A stretch of DNA of 64,000 nucleotides, taken from positions 1,674,001 through 1,738,000 of the forward strand of contig NZ_MINI01000038.1 of NCBI RefSeq assembly GCF_002906855.1, read 5' to 3'. Of this stretch, positions 24,700 through 34,600 are shown one piece after another; the stretch's first letter is position 1, and each line of letters opens with the position of its first letter. The position numbers were made by a program, and so were the translations under genes. The notes beneath the pieces were generated by a model. It did no database searches. It was not told the DNA's origin and saw only the letters and a list, made by a program, of their open reading frames with translations. This DNA is from Pseudomonas putida. Lineage in GTDB: Bacteria; Pseudomonadota; Gammaproteobacteria; Pseudomonadales; Pseudomonadaceae.

Positions 24700-25561
24700 T
24701 TAGGTTACCGGGTTGAAAATAACAAAGACCCCTGAATTCATAGAATAAGCGCAACGCTTGAAACGAGAGGCAGAGAGCCAGCCACCGGTAGAATCCAGGC
24801 TCTCACACCGAAGGATTCAAGCGCAGATGACCAGTAGCGAGGATCAATCTACGCCCGCGCAAGCGCTTGGGCTGGAAGACGCCGTACGAAGTGCATACAG
24901 GGGTGAGCGTTGCACTTATGTGTTGAATTCAGGACCTGTACAAGTAGCTCATTCACCCCTGTTGAATACCCCGCAGCCCTGTTGCGGCAAGGCCATCCAC
25001 CGAGGATACTTCGAAGAGCGGTGTACAGGGCAAGCACGCCGTGGCCCCCTTCACACTGGAGCATCTAGAGATACATTGGGTGAGCGAGTCTACCACTGCG
25101 TAGCGAAATCGCGCGGATGAATTGCCGGGCGGCTGAAAAACTGCGATTTTTCTGACAAAAGAATATCGCAAGGTACAGTTGGCCTGGGTCCTCGCCCCGC
25201 GAGATGAATGCGTTGCGCGGCGCCCGAGAGGGGCTGCGGGGGGCAGGGCTGGTGGTAGGCGAAGGGCGCCTGGGTTGCTTGCTGGGCTGCCGTGGCGCCA
25301 GCTGAAAATCCATTAATCACGCTGAAGTGCTTGTCCATGCTGAGTGCGATGAGGCGCCGGGCCGAAGACGGCGCGCTGTCAGTCGCTGCCATCATATCTG
25401 ACGTGCGGGGTGAGTGCACTCTGGGATGCGTCTAGTGCCAGGCCTCTGAGGTGATGACGGCGGCAGGTCGCTGCTGTTGACACCTGCCATTGCCAATAAT
25501 CCCTAATTAAGCGGCGCATATGTCATTGAACAGACAAATTATGCGCCACGGTATCGGGGCG
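24700..25561. promoter_or_regulatory. 862-base gap upstream of the CDP-sugar operon
   Basis: No convincing gene is present; the open frames here lack homology, conserved starts and good ribosome-binding sites. The right part (about 25120-25440) has protein-like composition in several frames and may be a decayed gene. The left end must carry the promoter of ascD, but no clear -35/-10 pair stands out. Two competing inverted repeats lie at 24889-24961: AAGTGCA/TGCACTT and CAGGGGTGA/TCACCCCTG. Another pair, GGCAGGT/ACCTGCC, lies near 25463-25489. Confidence 0.4.
25513..25547 (-). terminator. hairpin after the 675-residue membrane protein gene
   Basis: GGCGCATA at 25513-25520 pairs with TATGCGCC at 25540-25547 across a 19-base loop, 15 bases beyond the stop codon at 25562. 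It lacks a strong T-run in the minus direction (CGCTTAATTA), so termination is only likely. Confidence 0.4.
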
Positions 25562-27589
25562 TTAGTTATTCATTGCGTTTGTTACTTTGGGCTCCAACAG
25601 CCACAGCGTTCCAAGACTGTTTTTGCCGGAAATGACGAAATGCTCGAGTAGCTGCGCCTCATCCAGCCAGGCCAACGTTTTCGAGTTAGGTCCTACACCG
25701 AGGTAGATGCATTTCACTTGTAACGAAAGTGCATTCGCTTGGAGCGTGTCAAGCTCGCTTTGTAGCAGCGTTTCGATCATTCCCGGCCCCGGCACTGGGG
25801 AGGCGGTGTTCAGCTCGGCATGGTAGATGGCTTGCCGTTGGGCGAGGATCAGGCAGTTGCGGCCATTGTCGGTAGCCCGAAGGAACTCGAGTTCGTTGGC
25901 AACGGTTGCATCCCTGGCCTCACTGGCGTTTGCAAGATTGCGGATACCGGTTGCTATCAGGTCGCTGCTGGACATGGCCAGTGTGACACTGCCCAGGCTT
26001 ACAAAAAAAACAAATGGCGCAACCAAGAGGAGAAACGGCACAGGAAGTGCCCCCCTGCGAAATGAGCGTAGTAGCAAGTCGCACATGATTGCAGCCACCA
26101 CCAGTGCTGGCCAGAGCACCAGCATCAGGCAAAAGATGTGTGATCGCCCCTGATAGTAGGTAAACAAGCCAAGGCCCAGCACCGAACAGCAGAACAGTAC
26201 ATCGTAGACGGGGTGGTTGCTGTGGCGCTTCCAGGCTGAAACGGCCGTTATGGCCCCCGCCCCGTACACTGCCAGCACCACCTGCCATGGGTGCATCTGC
26301 TGTGGCAGGGGTAACATCATGAAGCCGCTGCCATAAAAGAGCTTCTGGGCGCTGAGAGCCTCTTGGATGCCGAGTGGCGCACCCGCCTTGATCCGCAAGA
26401 TCATCATTAGCCCTGCAAAGGTGGCGAGGGCGGCAACGGTAAAGCTCAGGGCGGGGAGCAACCCACTCAGGCGTACAGGGTGCTTGAACCAGGACTTTAC
26501 GGTCAGCGATGCGCCGATTGCGACCAGAACGGGAATGCCCGTATCCAGGTTCCAGAATATCGATAACCCCGCAGCCATGCCCAGGAAAGTCAAGCGCCTG
26601 TTGCTGGGTTGAGAGCAGTAGCGGGCGAACAGCACTATTGAAACGGTAGGGCAGAAGAAGCGTATCGGGTAGTACTGCAGGTAGATCTCCTGAGTAAAAC
26701 CGTTCAGGTAAAGGAAAAGGCCAGTGGAAACCAATAAGCACAGGAATGTCATCAGCCTGAGCAATGGGTTATGCACGTACCAATGCAGGATCGCCGCGAT
26801 TCCCAGCAGGCCAATCAACTGCAATAGCGCGAAAAAAGTAGCCAATGAGGAAATGCTGAGGCCGACCGCCTTGAACACGGGGGCGATGAGTTCGGGAAAC
26901 AAACCGTATTGCGAAGGCAGGTCAGCGAGCAGCGTTTTGCCGGCCACGACCTGAGTCAAGGCAAAGATGGCGGCGTCGTAACTCACGGACCATTGCAGTG
27001 CCTCGGTGACCGTGTTGGCCGTGCTGAAGCGGTAGGGGAGAATCTGCAGCAAGATTGCCGCCAAGCAAGCGATGCCCAAAGAGAAGAGCAGCGGTCTTGG
27101 GTGTTCGGTCTTGGTGAAACGGGCGCTGCTCAGGACTAACCCGCAGAGTACTGCGGCCATGAGTAGCATGGCGGGTTTGCCAACTTCAGCAACGCTGGCC
27201 GGAAAGAACATGACCCCAGCGAAATCCGACGTGACGAAAGGGTAGATGGATACCAAGCACAGTAAGCCGGCTACCAGAATATTGAGGCGCGCCTTGAACT
27301 GAATGCCTTGGCTGTACTTGATGGCCAGAACAAGCCCGGCAGGCGAAAGAGCGGCGAGGAGTACGAAGATGAGCCGCTCCACGGGCTCGGGGCTTATCGG
27401 GTTCGGGGTCTCTATCCTGGGGGTTGCGAGAATGGGGGCTTGGACACCCTCTCCGATGTGGAAGTACGGAGCTGCGAACGCAATCAGGAGCGCCATCAGC
27501 ACCAGGCAGGCGGAAAAGATGACGAAGGTGGTGATGATCTTGCTTATGACGGTTTGCGCTGAAGCGGAGGGGGTGAAACGCCTTGCCAT
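25562..27589 (-). CDS. polytopic membrane protein, GT-C glycosyltransferase-like
   Basis: The 675-residue protein has about 12-14 hydrophobic segments up to residue 545 and a 130-residue soluble tail. The stretch YDAAIFALTQVVAGKTLLAD followed by LPSQYGLFPELIAPVF resembles the loop of GT39/GT-C family enzymes that follows a catalytic acidic residue. Such enzymes take sugars from polyprenyl phosphate carriers. It stands alone between the CDP-sugar operon and rfbBDAC. Its overall shape is shared with the 767-residue protein at 14224-16527, though I see no clear alignment. A Wzy-like polymerase is an alternative; the specific role is unknown. Confidence 0.55.
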   Translation of the reverse strand: MARRFTPSASAQTVISKIITTFVIFSACLVLMALLIAFAAPYFHIGEGVQAPILATPRIETPNPISPEPVERLIFVLLAALSPAGLVLAIKYSQGIQFKARLNILVAGLLCLVSIYPFVTSDFAGVMFFPASVAEVGKPAMLLMAAVLCGLVLSSARFTKTEHPRPLLFSLGIACLAAILLQILPYRFSTANTVTEALQWSVSYDAAIFALTQVVAGKTLLADLPSQYGLFPELIAPVFKAVGLSISSLATFFALLQLIGLLGIAAILHWYVHNPLLRLMTFLCLLVSTGLFLYLNGFTQEIYLQYYPIRFFCPTVSIVLFARYCSQPSNRRLTFLGMAAGLSIFWNLDTGIPVLVAIGASLTVKSWFKHPVRLSGLLPALSFTVAALATFAGLMMILRIKAGAPLGIQEALSAQKLFYGSGFMMLPLPQQMHPWQVVLAVYGAGAITAVSAWKRHSNHPVYDVLFCCSVLGLGLFTYYQGRSHIFCLMLVLWPALVVAAIMCDLLLRSFRRGALPVPFLLLVAPFVFFVSLGSVTLAMSSSDLIATGIRNLANASEARDATVANELEFLRATDNGRNCLILAQRQAIYHAELNTASPVPGPGMIETLLQSELDTLQANALSLQVKCIYLGVGPNSKTLAWLDEAQLLEHFVISGKNSLGTLWLLEPKVTNAMNN

Positions 27590-27772
27590 TGAACGTTATC
27601 CCTGCATTTTTTGATTTTAATGGCGGCATTCAATCACAGGTGCCACAGCAGGGCTATTTTGTTGTTGCCTCAAAGACTGCTTGCTGATCGAAAAGAGTGC
27701 TCGCGTGAGCTTCAACAGCAACTTTGGGATATGGACTACAAGAAAGAGGCGAAATCTGATTTTTCAGGTGAG

Positions 27773-27807
27773 GAACGAGGCTGCGATGGTAGTGCGCAGC
27801 CTCGTTC
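27773..27807 (-). terminator. terminator hairpin of the rfbBDAC operon
   Basis: A perfect 13-bp stem (GAACGAGGCTGCG at 27773-27785 and CGCAGCCTCGTTC at 27795-27807) with a 9-base loop lies just after the rfbC stop. The T-run on the minus strand is weak, but the stem strength and position support a terminator. Confidence 0.75.
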
Positions 27808-27813
27808 ACATCA

Positions 27814-28362
27814 TCAGTCGAACAGTTCGGCGTCAGCCAGTGCCACCCCGAGCTGATCCTTGCCAGACAAGCTTGGAGTAAAGTCGATCGGCCACTCGAT
27901 CGCGATTGCCGGGTCATTCCAGGCAATGCAGCGCTCGCTGCGAGGCGAGTAGAAATCGGTGGTCTTGTACAGGAACTCGGCGGTATCACTCAGGGTGACG
28001 AAGCCGTGCGCGAATCCTGGAGGAATCCACATCTGGCTCTTGTTTTCAGCGGAAAGGATTGCGCCAACCCATTTGCCAAAACTAGGGGAGGAGCGACGAA
28101 TATCTACCGCAACGTCGAACACTTCGCCCTGGATCACGCGCACCAGTTTACCTTGGGCGTGTGGCGGCATTTGGTAATGCAGGCCGCGCAGGACGCCCTT
28201 CACCGAGCGCGAATGGTTGTCCTGAACGAACTCGGGGCGCTGGCCGGTGACTTCGCTGAAGATGTTGGCATTGAAGCTTTCGTAGAAGAAGCCACGCTCA
28301 TCGCCGAACACCTTCGGGGTAAACAGGAAAACGTCGGGGATGGCCAAAGGAACCGCGTGCAT
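27814..28362 (-). CDS. rfbC: dTDP-4-dehydrorhamnose 3,5-epimerase
   Basis: The 182-residue cupin has the family N-terminus IPDVFLFTPKVFGDERGFFYES (split here as IPDVFLFTPKVF and GDERGFFYESF), QDNHSRS, the active-site histidine region VLRGLHYQ and the tyrosine-containing FLYKTTDFYSP. It epimerises C-3 and C-5 of dTDP-4-keto-6-deoxyglucose. It is the last gene of the operon and its start overlaps the rfbA stop (TGATG). Confidence 0.96.
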   Translation of the reverse strand: MHAVPLAIPDVFLFTPKVFGDERGFFYESFNANIFSEVTGQRPEFVQDNHSRSVKGVLRGLHYQMPPHAQGKLVRVIQGEVFDVAVDIRRSSPSFGKWVGAILSAENKSQMWIPPGFAHGFVTLSDTAEFLYKTTDFYSPRSERCIAWNDPAIAIEWPIDFTPSLSGKDQLGVALADAELFD

Positions 28363-29243
28363 CAGAACACCTTTTCTTTGAGCAGGTTTTTCAGGTACTG
28401 CCCGTAGCCGTTTTTCAGCAACGGTTGAGCCAGACGTTCGAGCTGCTCGGCATCGATCCAGCCGGCGCGATAGCAGATCTCTTCCGGGCAGGCGACCTTG
28501 AGGCCTTGGCGCCGTTCCATGGTAGCGATGTACTGGCTGGCATCCAGCAGGCTGTCATGGGTGCCAGTGTCCAGCCAGGCGTAACCGCGACCCATGATCT
28601 CGACTTGCAGTTGTTCTTGCTGCAAGTAGAGGTTATTGAGGTCGGTGATCTCCAGTTCGCCACGGGCGGACGGCTTCAGACCTCGGGCCAGGTCGACAAC
28701 CTGATTGTCGTAGAAATAGAGGCCGGTCACTGCATAGCTGGATTTAGGTACTTTCGGCTTCTCTTCGAGCGAGAGCACGCGACCACTGTCGTCGAACTCC
28801 GCTACGCCGTAACGCTCCGGGTCCTGAACGTGGTAAGCGAAAACCGAGGCGCCAGTTTCACGCTGGCCGGCGTTGAGCAGCAGCGACTGGAAGTCGTGGC
28901 CGTAGAAAATGTTGTCACCCAGTACCAGGGCCGACGTATCGTTGCCAATGAAGTCGGCACCGATGGTGAATGCTTGCGCCAACCCGTCCGGGCTTGGCTG
29001 CACTGCATAAGAAAGGTTAAGGCCCCACTGGCTGCCGTTGCCCAGCAGCTGTTCGAAACGCGGCGTGTCCTGCGGTGTGGAAATGATCAGGATGTCGCGA
29101 ATACCAGCCAGCAGCAGGGTGCTTAGCGGGTAGTAGATCATCGGTTTGTCATACACCGGCAGCAGCTGTTTCGATACCGACAGTGTGGCTGGGTGCAGGC
29201 GAGTGCCTGAGCCGCCAGCCAGAATAATTCCTTTACGAGCCAT
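28362..29243 (-). CDS. rfbA: glucose-1-phosphate thymidylyltransferase
   Basis: The 293-residue enzyme starts MARKGIILAGGSGTRLHPAT and has KQLLPVYDKPMIYYPLS, ALVLGDNIFYGHDF and EEKPKVPKSSYAVTGLYFYD, the usual RmlA motifs. It makes dTDP-glucose and is normally feedback-inhibited by dTDP-L-rhamnose. I chose the ATG at 29243 because homology begins there; the open frame to 29297 lies over the intergenic gap and the end of rfbD. Confidence 0.96.
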   Translation of the reverse strand: MARKGIILAGGSGTRLHPATLSVSKQLLPVYDKPMIYYPLSTLLLAGIRDILIISTPQDTPRFEQLLGNGSQWGLNLSYAVQPSPDGLAQAFTIGADFIGNDTSALVLGDNIFYGHDFQSLLLNAGQRETGASVFAYHVQDPERYGVAEFDDSGRVLSLEEKPKVPKSSYAVTGLYFYDNQVVDLARGLKPSARGELEITDLNNLYLQQEQLQVEIMGRGYAWLDTGTHDSLLDASQYIATMERRQGLKVACPEEICYRAGWIDAEQLERLAQPLLKNGYGQYLKNLLKEKVF

Positions 29244-29254
29244 GAGAGTCCCTA

Positions 29255-30157
29255 TTACTGAATTTCGTCCAGCATCCGTTGCACGCCTTGCTCCCAAAGC
29301 GGCATCTTGAGTTTGAAGGTGCTTTCGAGCTTGTCCAGCGCCAGGCGCGAGTTGCGCGGCCGTGGTGCGGGTACTGGATAGTCCTCGGTGCTGATGGCAC
29401 CGACCTGCTCGGCCGAAACCTTCAGCGCAACACCTTTACTGCCGGCGTGAGCCAGCACGAACCGAGCAAAGCCGTGCCAGCTGGTTTCGCCCGCTGCGGC
29501 CAGGTGATAGGTACCGGCCAACTGGCTTGCGTCTGCAGCATTGGTGATCTGTCGCAGGATGTGTGCAGTGACATCTGCGATCAGTTCAGCCCCGGTAGGG
29601 GCACCAAACTGGTCGGCTACTACATTGAGCGCATCACGCTCGGCAGCCAGGCGCAGCATGGTCTTGGCAAAGTTATGACCCCGCGCAGCATACACCCAGC
29701 TGGTGCGCAGTACCACGGCGCGGGCGCCGCTGGCCTTGATGGCGCGTTCACCTTCGAGCTTGCTGCGGCCATAGACAGACAATGGACCAGTGGGGGCATC
29801 TTCCTGCCAGCGGCTCTGCCCGCTGCCATCGAACACATAGTCCGTGGAGTAGTGAATCAGCCAGGCGCCCAATGCTGCAGCTTCGCGTGCCAGCACGCCA
29901 GGAGCCTCGGCATTGATCAGTGTTGCTAGCGCCTGTTCGCTTTCCGCCTTGTCCACCGCCGTGTAGGCGGCCGCATTGACTATCACATCGGGGGCCACTT
30001 GGCGCACGGTGGCAGCAAGGTTTTCCAGCTCAGCCAAGTCGCCACAGAGCTCGCCGCTACCTTGGCGATCCAGTGCAATGACTTCACCCAGCGGGGCCAA
30101 AGCGCGCTGTAGTTCCCAGCCTACCTGGCCGTTTTTTCCCAACAGCAGGATTTTCAC
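29255..30157 (-). CDS. rfbD: dTDP-4-dehydrorhamnose reductase
   Basis: The 300-residue SDR begins VKILLLGKNGQVGWELQRAL from a GTG codon at 30157 that overlaps the rfbB stop (GTGA). It has NAAAYTAVDKAE, the YSTDYVFDG active-site block, the YGRSKLEGE YxxxK motif and VLRTSWVYAARGHNF. It performs the last step to dTDP-L-rhamnose. The open frame to 30247 lies inside rfbB and shows no homology, so the GTG start is preferred. Confidence 0.95.
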   Translation of the reverse strand: MKILLLGKNGQVGWELQRALAPLGEVIALDRQGSGELCGDLAELENLAATVRQVAPDVIVNAAAYTAVDKAESEQALATLINAEAPGVLAREAAALGAWLIHYSTDYVFDGSGQSRWQEDAPTGPLSVYGRSKLEGERAIKASGARAVVLRTSWVYAARGHNFAKTMLRLAAERDALNVVADQFGAPTGAELIADVTAHILRQITNAADASQLAGTYHLAAAGETSWHGFARFVLAHAGSKGVALKVSAEQVGAISTEDYPVPAPRPRNSRLALDKLESTFKLKMPLWEQGVQRMLDEIQ

Positions 30158-31254
30158 GCCTTGTTTGCTCCGTACTGCTGAGCAACCCAGTCGCGGTAGC
30201 TGCCATCCATGACGCCTTTTACCCACTCCTGATTGGCCAGATACCACATTACGGTCTTGCGGATACCGGTATCGAAGGTTTCAGCAGGCTTCCAGCCCAA
30301 TTCGCGCTCGATCTTGCGAGCATCGATGGCGTAGCGGCGGTCGTGCCCTGGGCGGTCGGTGACATAGGTGATCAGTTCTGCGTATTGCTCGACCGGTTTG
30401 CCAGTCTGCTGATTGATCACTTGGCGCGAGGTGGCAGGGGCAAGCTCATCGAGCAGGCCGCAAAGGGTGCGAACGATGTCGATGTTGGCTTTCTCGTTCC
30501 AGCCGCCGATGTTGTAGGTTTCGCCGAAGGTTCCGGCCTCCAGCACGCGGCGGATGCCCGAGCAGTGGTCTTCCACATACAGCCAGTCGCGGATTTGCTG
30601 ACCGTCGCCATATACCGGCAGTGCTTTACCGGCCAAGGCGTTGACGATCATCAACGGGATCAGTTTTTCCGGGAAGTGGAAGGGGCCGTAGTTGTTCGAG
30701 CAGTTGGTGGTCAGCACCGGCATTCCGTAGGTGTGGAAGTACGAGCGCACCAAGTGGTCGCTGGCAGCTTTGCTGGCCGAGTAAGGGCTGTTGGGGGCGT
30801 ACGGAGTGGTTTCGGTGAACGCTGGGTCGTTTGGCCCGAGCGTACCGTACACCTCGTCGGTGGAGACGTGCAGGAAGCGGAATGCTTCTTTCTCGTCGCC
30901 TTCGAGGCTGTTCCAGTGCGCGCGTGCCGCTTCGAGTAGGCGGAAGGTGCCTACTACGTTGGTTTCGACGAAAGCTTCGGGGCCAGTGATTGAGCGGTCA
31001 ACGTGCGACTCCGCTGCGAAATGCACGACCGCGCGGGGGCGATGCTCAGCGAATAGTTGGGCCAGCAGCGCTGCATCACAGATGTTGCCGCGAACAAACT
31101 GGTGCTGTGTATTGCCCTCTATCGACTGCAGGTTGCCCAGGTTGCCTGCATAGGTGAGCGCATCAAGGTTGACGACGGGTTCGCTGTTGTTCGCGCACCA
31201 CTGCAGTACGAAATTCGAGCCGATGAAGCCGGCACCGCCTGTTACAAATATCAT
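30154..31254 (-). CDS. rfbB: dTDP-glucose 4,6-dehydratase
   Basis: The 366-residue enzyme starts MIFVTGGAGFIGSNFVLQW and carries NLDALTYAGNLGNL, HFAAESHVDRSI, LHVSTDEVYGTL (Thr/Asp/Glu catalytic residues), YSASKAASDHLVRSY and NCSNNYGPFHFPEKLIP. I chose the ATG at 31254, where homology begins. It heads the rfbBDAC operon. L-rhamnose may serve both the LPS core and O-polysaccharide. Confidence 0.97.
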   Translation of the reverse strand: MIFVTGGAGFIGSNFVLQWCANNSEPVVNLDALTYAGNLGNLQSIEGNTQHQFVRGNICDAALLAQLFAEHRPRAVVHFAAESHVDRSITGPEAFVETNVVGTFRLLEAARAHWNSLEGDEKEAFRFLHVSTDEVYGTLGPNDPAFTETTPYAPNSPYSASKAASDHLVRSYFHTYGMPVLTTNCSNNYGPFHFPEKLIPLMIVNALAGKALPVYGDGQQIRDWLYVEDHCSGIRRVLEAGTFGETYNIGGWNEKANIDIVRTLCGLLDELAPATSRQVINQQTGKPVEQYAELITYVTDRPGHDRRYAIDARKIERELGWKPAETFDTGIRKTVMWYLANQEWVKGVMDGSYRDWVAQQYGANKA

Positions 31255-31686
31255 AGAAAGCTGCTCTATTTGATCGAAAAATGTTGTCCTAAGCACACCA
31301 CGCTGAGAAACTTCGCATCAACCTTAGCCAGAAAATCAGCGCGTGTCTGAATTAGACCACCCTGATTTGTAAAAATACACACTTGATGGTGAGGTGGTGT
31401 TTGTCGCCACAATCTCCCAGGTCGGCAATCCTGCTCTTAAGAAGGGCCGCAGCAGAGGGCTCAAGGTGATGGCGATCAATGCGAGCCTGGAGAAGATGAG
31501 CAGACGCTTGACATTAAGGGGTCTTAATGGCTGTGGTGGGGCAAAGACGCTGATCCGGAGCAAGTTGATCAGAGATTGTATAGATGGACATTAAAAATGC
31601 TTGCTAGTTCAGCTTGATTAGTAAGAAAGGGAATTATCCAATTGTCCACTTTTAATGGGTGATGGGAATGAATAGGAACGTTATAG
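31255..31686. promoter_or_regulatory. divergent intergenic region between rfbB and the large glycosyltransferase gene
   Basis: This 432-base gap should hold the promoters for rfbBDAC (minus) and the 1139-residue protein gene (plus). A TTGACA hexamer lies at 31508-31513, but no good -10 box follows at normal spacing. Short open frames on both strands (about 31336-31594) have no recognisable homology and may be gene remnants. Base composition drops in GC towards the right end. Confidence 0.4.
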
Positions 31687-34600
31687 ATGTCAGTCAGGGA
31701 AAAAGATCAAAGTTTTGAAGGGCGAGCACGTATTGAGGCTGCGCCCGGGGCGATTGCGACTCAGCAAAAGGCCGGATCGTATAGAATTGCTTTGGATGCC
31801 GCTTATTATCGCCTCAGTTATGCTGACTTGGCTGACTTGAGCGATGAAGATCTTATACGTCACTGGCATGAATTTGGCTATCGAGAAGGGCGGTATGGGT
31901 CAGCGTCCCATGCAGCAGGCGATGCTGAGCTCGCCAGTGAGAAGTCCGTAGTCGAAACCGCACCAGAGTCGAAGCCCCGCTCACTACGGAACCAAAAAGT
32001 GGAGCTGGATTTTTACCTTGCTCTGTATCCAGACTTGAAAGCCAATGGCATCACAACGCTGCCGCAGGCGGAACTACATTATCAACGGTATGGAAAATCT
32101 GAAGGGCGCACTCCTTCTATTGCAAAATGGGCAGCCAAGAATAACCTGTCTGAGCGTCTGATTCCAACAGGTTTTAATATTTCTGCCGTTCTTGAGCGCA
32201 GTGCTCGTGATGGTTTTGAAGTAAGCCCTCAGCGGGTTTTTGATACATTGCTAGGTAACAATGTCATCCCTTTGCCACTTGAAGATACACCACACAAGAC
32301 TCAAGTTGTACTGCTTGGCTTGGGTTCATACTACCTTGAGTCCCAAAAGAAGCAGCAGGGGCGTAACCTTCTTCAAGCCGCGCTCGGCATTGCACCTTCC
32401 GCTGAAGCGTTAAATAAACTGGGCTCCAGTTATCTGGATGAAGGCCATGTCAGTATTGCGCTCCGATACTTCCAGGCAGCATCGGTTATACCAGGTGCAT
32501 CAATCTGGACGGAGTTTAATTGTGCGCTCTGCCTTAAGAGGCTGCACCGCCCTGATGAAGCGATTGAAATGCTCTCGCAAGGCATTTTACGCAATCCTAA
32601 TCATCGAGCGCTCTATGATGAATTAGATCGATTGGTCGAGGAGAAGTGGCAAGATCAACATGCGTCCATGCTGGTTCGCGTGGATATGCAAGATCGTGGT
32701 CTTTTAATTAAAGAAGCGTGTGAGGTTGTAAATTTTATCTATCGCGCTTATCTGACTGCCAGCGGTGTTGATGCATCGAGTAGCGAGTCCTCCATTCCGA
32801 AATTGGGGCCGCTAGGAGATATCAATACCGATCGTGTTCTTATTGTTGGTGATTTCCACGTTCCGCAATGCGTTCGCTACCGAATAGACCAAAAGCTTGA
32901 GCAACTGCAGCTGCAGGGGAAGAAAGCCACCGCGATAGACTGGACTGAGCTTCAATTCAAACAGAATGAATTGGCGCTGCATGATGTTGTAATATTCTAT
33001 CGTGTACCTGCCGTGGTGCAAGTCATTAAGGCCATCGCGCAGGTTAACGCGACCGGAAAGCTCAGTCTCTACGAAATTGATGATCTGCTTTTTGTACCAG
33101 AGTATCCGCCTGTCTTGGAAAGTTATGGCGGCTATGTGTCCATTGAGACCTATCGAGAATTGACTCGAGGGATGGCATTATTCAACGCCGCAGCTCGACT
33201 GTGCCGGCATGGTATTGCCTCGACAGAACCCCTAAGACGCGAGTTGCAAAGCTTGGTGCAGGAACAGCGTTGCTGGCTTCATCGTAACGGTTTGGATAGC
33301 CTCAATAAAATACGCACCTCTGACAAAACTGCCAAGAAGCACATAGATATCTTCTACGGAAGTGGGACGCAGGCACATAATACTGATTTTATTGAGCAGG
33401 CGCTGCCTGCAATCGAGCGGATATTTAATGATTTTGCTAATGTTCGGTTGATTGTAGTTGGTTATCTTCGATTGCCGAAGGCGTTTCAACAAGCCTATGA
33501 GGGAAGGTACATTCATCTTCCTGCAATTGATAGTGTGCAAGGTTATTGGTCGCTTCTGGAACAGGCCGATATCAATATTGCCGTGCTGCATGATGATCGG
33601 ATCAACTCCTGCAAAAGTGAGCTTAAATGGTTTGAAGCCGCGTGCTACGGGATTCCGTCCGTATTGAGCACGACGGAGAACTACAGAGATGTCGTCAAGG
33701 ATGGTGAGGACGGATATCTGGCAAGCAGTGAAAGTGAGTGGTATTCGGCGCTGAAGCAGTTGGTAGGTGATAGCGATTTACGCCGTGCGGTTGGAGATAC
33801 TGCTCAACGCCGCGCAATCTCCGACTATGGTTTGGACGCGCTAGGTAAATCCCTGGGCAAGAACATTGGTAGTTATGCACTCTCTAAGGCTGCAGTAAAG
33901 AAAAAAGTTGCATTGGTTAACGTGTTTTTCCCTCCCCAATCAATTGGTGGGGCGACGCGTGTTGTTGCAGATAATTTCTCAACGCTGGTGAAGGATTACG
34001 CTGATCAATTTGACTTGTGTGTATTTACTGCTGATGTTGAGTGTCGCGAACCGCACAAGCTAACCGTCTATAATCACGAAGGCTGTCGTGTTTATCGTGC
34101 GACCACGCTTTGGCGTGAACATATGGACTGGCATCCGAAAGATCCTGAAATGTATCGCCTTTTCAGCGAGTTCTTGGACAGTGAAAAGCCGGACCTTATA
34201 CATTTCCACTGTGTCCAGCGTTTAACTGCTTCTATAGTAGCTGCTGCAAAAGACAGTGGCGTGCCATACGTTGTTACAGCGCACGATGCCTGGTGGATTT
34301 CAGATTTTCAGTTTTTGGTGGACCATAACTCTAAAGTCTATCCGCAAGGGCACCCAGACCTATATGAAAAGATTGAGTTGCCGACCAATATCAAGCTCGC
34401 AGACTCTATCGAGCGTCGTCGTGATCTTAAGGAGTTGTTGCTTGGAGCTACTGAAGTCCTGACCGTATCCAACGCATTTGCAGAGATTTACAGAGCGAAT
34501 GGGATTGCTGAAGTTACAGTGATACCGAATGGGATATCCGATGACGTGCGATGGCAGAGTAAAGACACGGCCTACTCCAGTAAAGTGGTTTGTGGCCACA

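Noticed and set aside
24758..25419. Short open frames on both strands in the gap between the CDP-sugar operon and the membrane protein gene
   Set aside because: They overlap each other, lack ribosome-binding sites and recognisable domains, and contain inverted repeats.
14224..27589. Wzx flippase or Wzy polymerase among the large membrane proteins
   Set aside because: Both large proteins have soluble C-terminal parts and GT-C-like loops, the wzm/wzt pair already explains export, and no MATE-like 12-helix Wzx was found.
31336..31594. Small open frames upstream of the giant glycosyltransferase gene
   Set aside because: No homology or good start signal; at best a remnant, so only noted in the intergenic entry.
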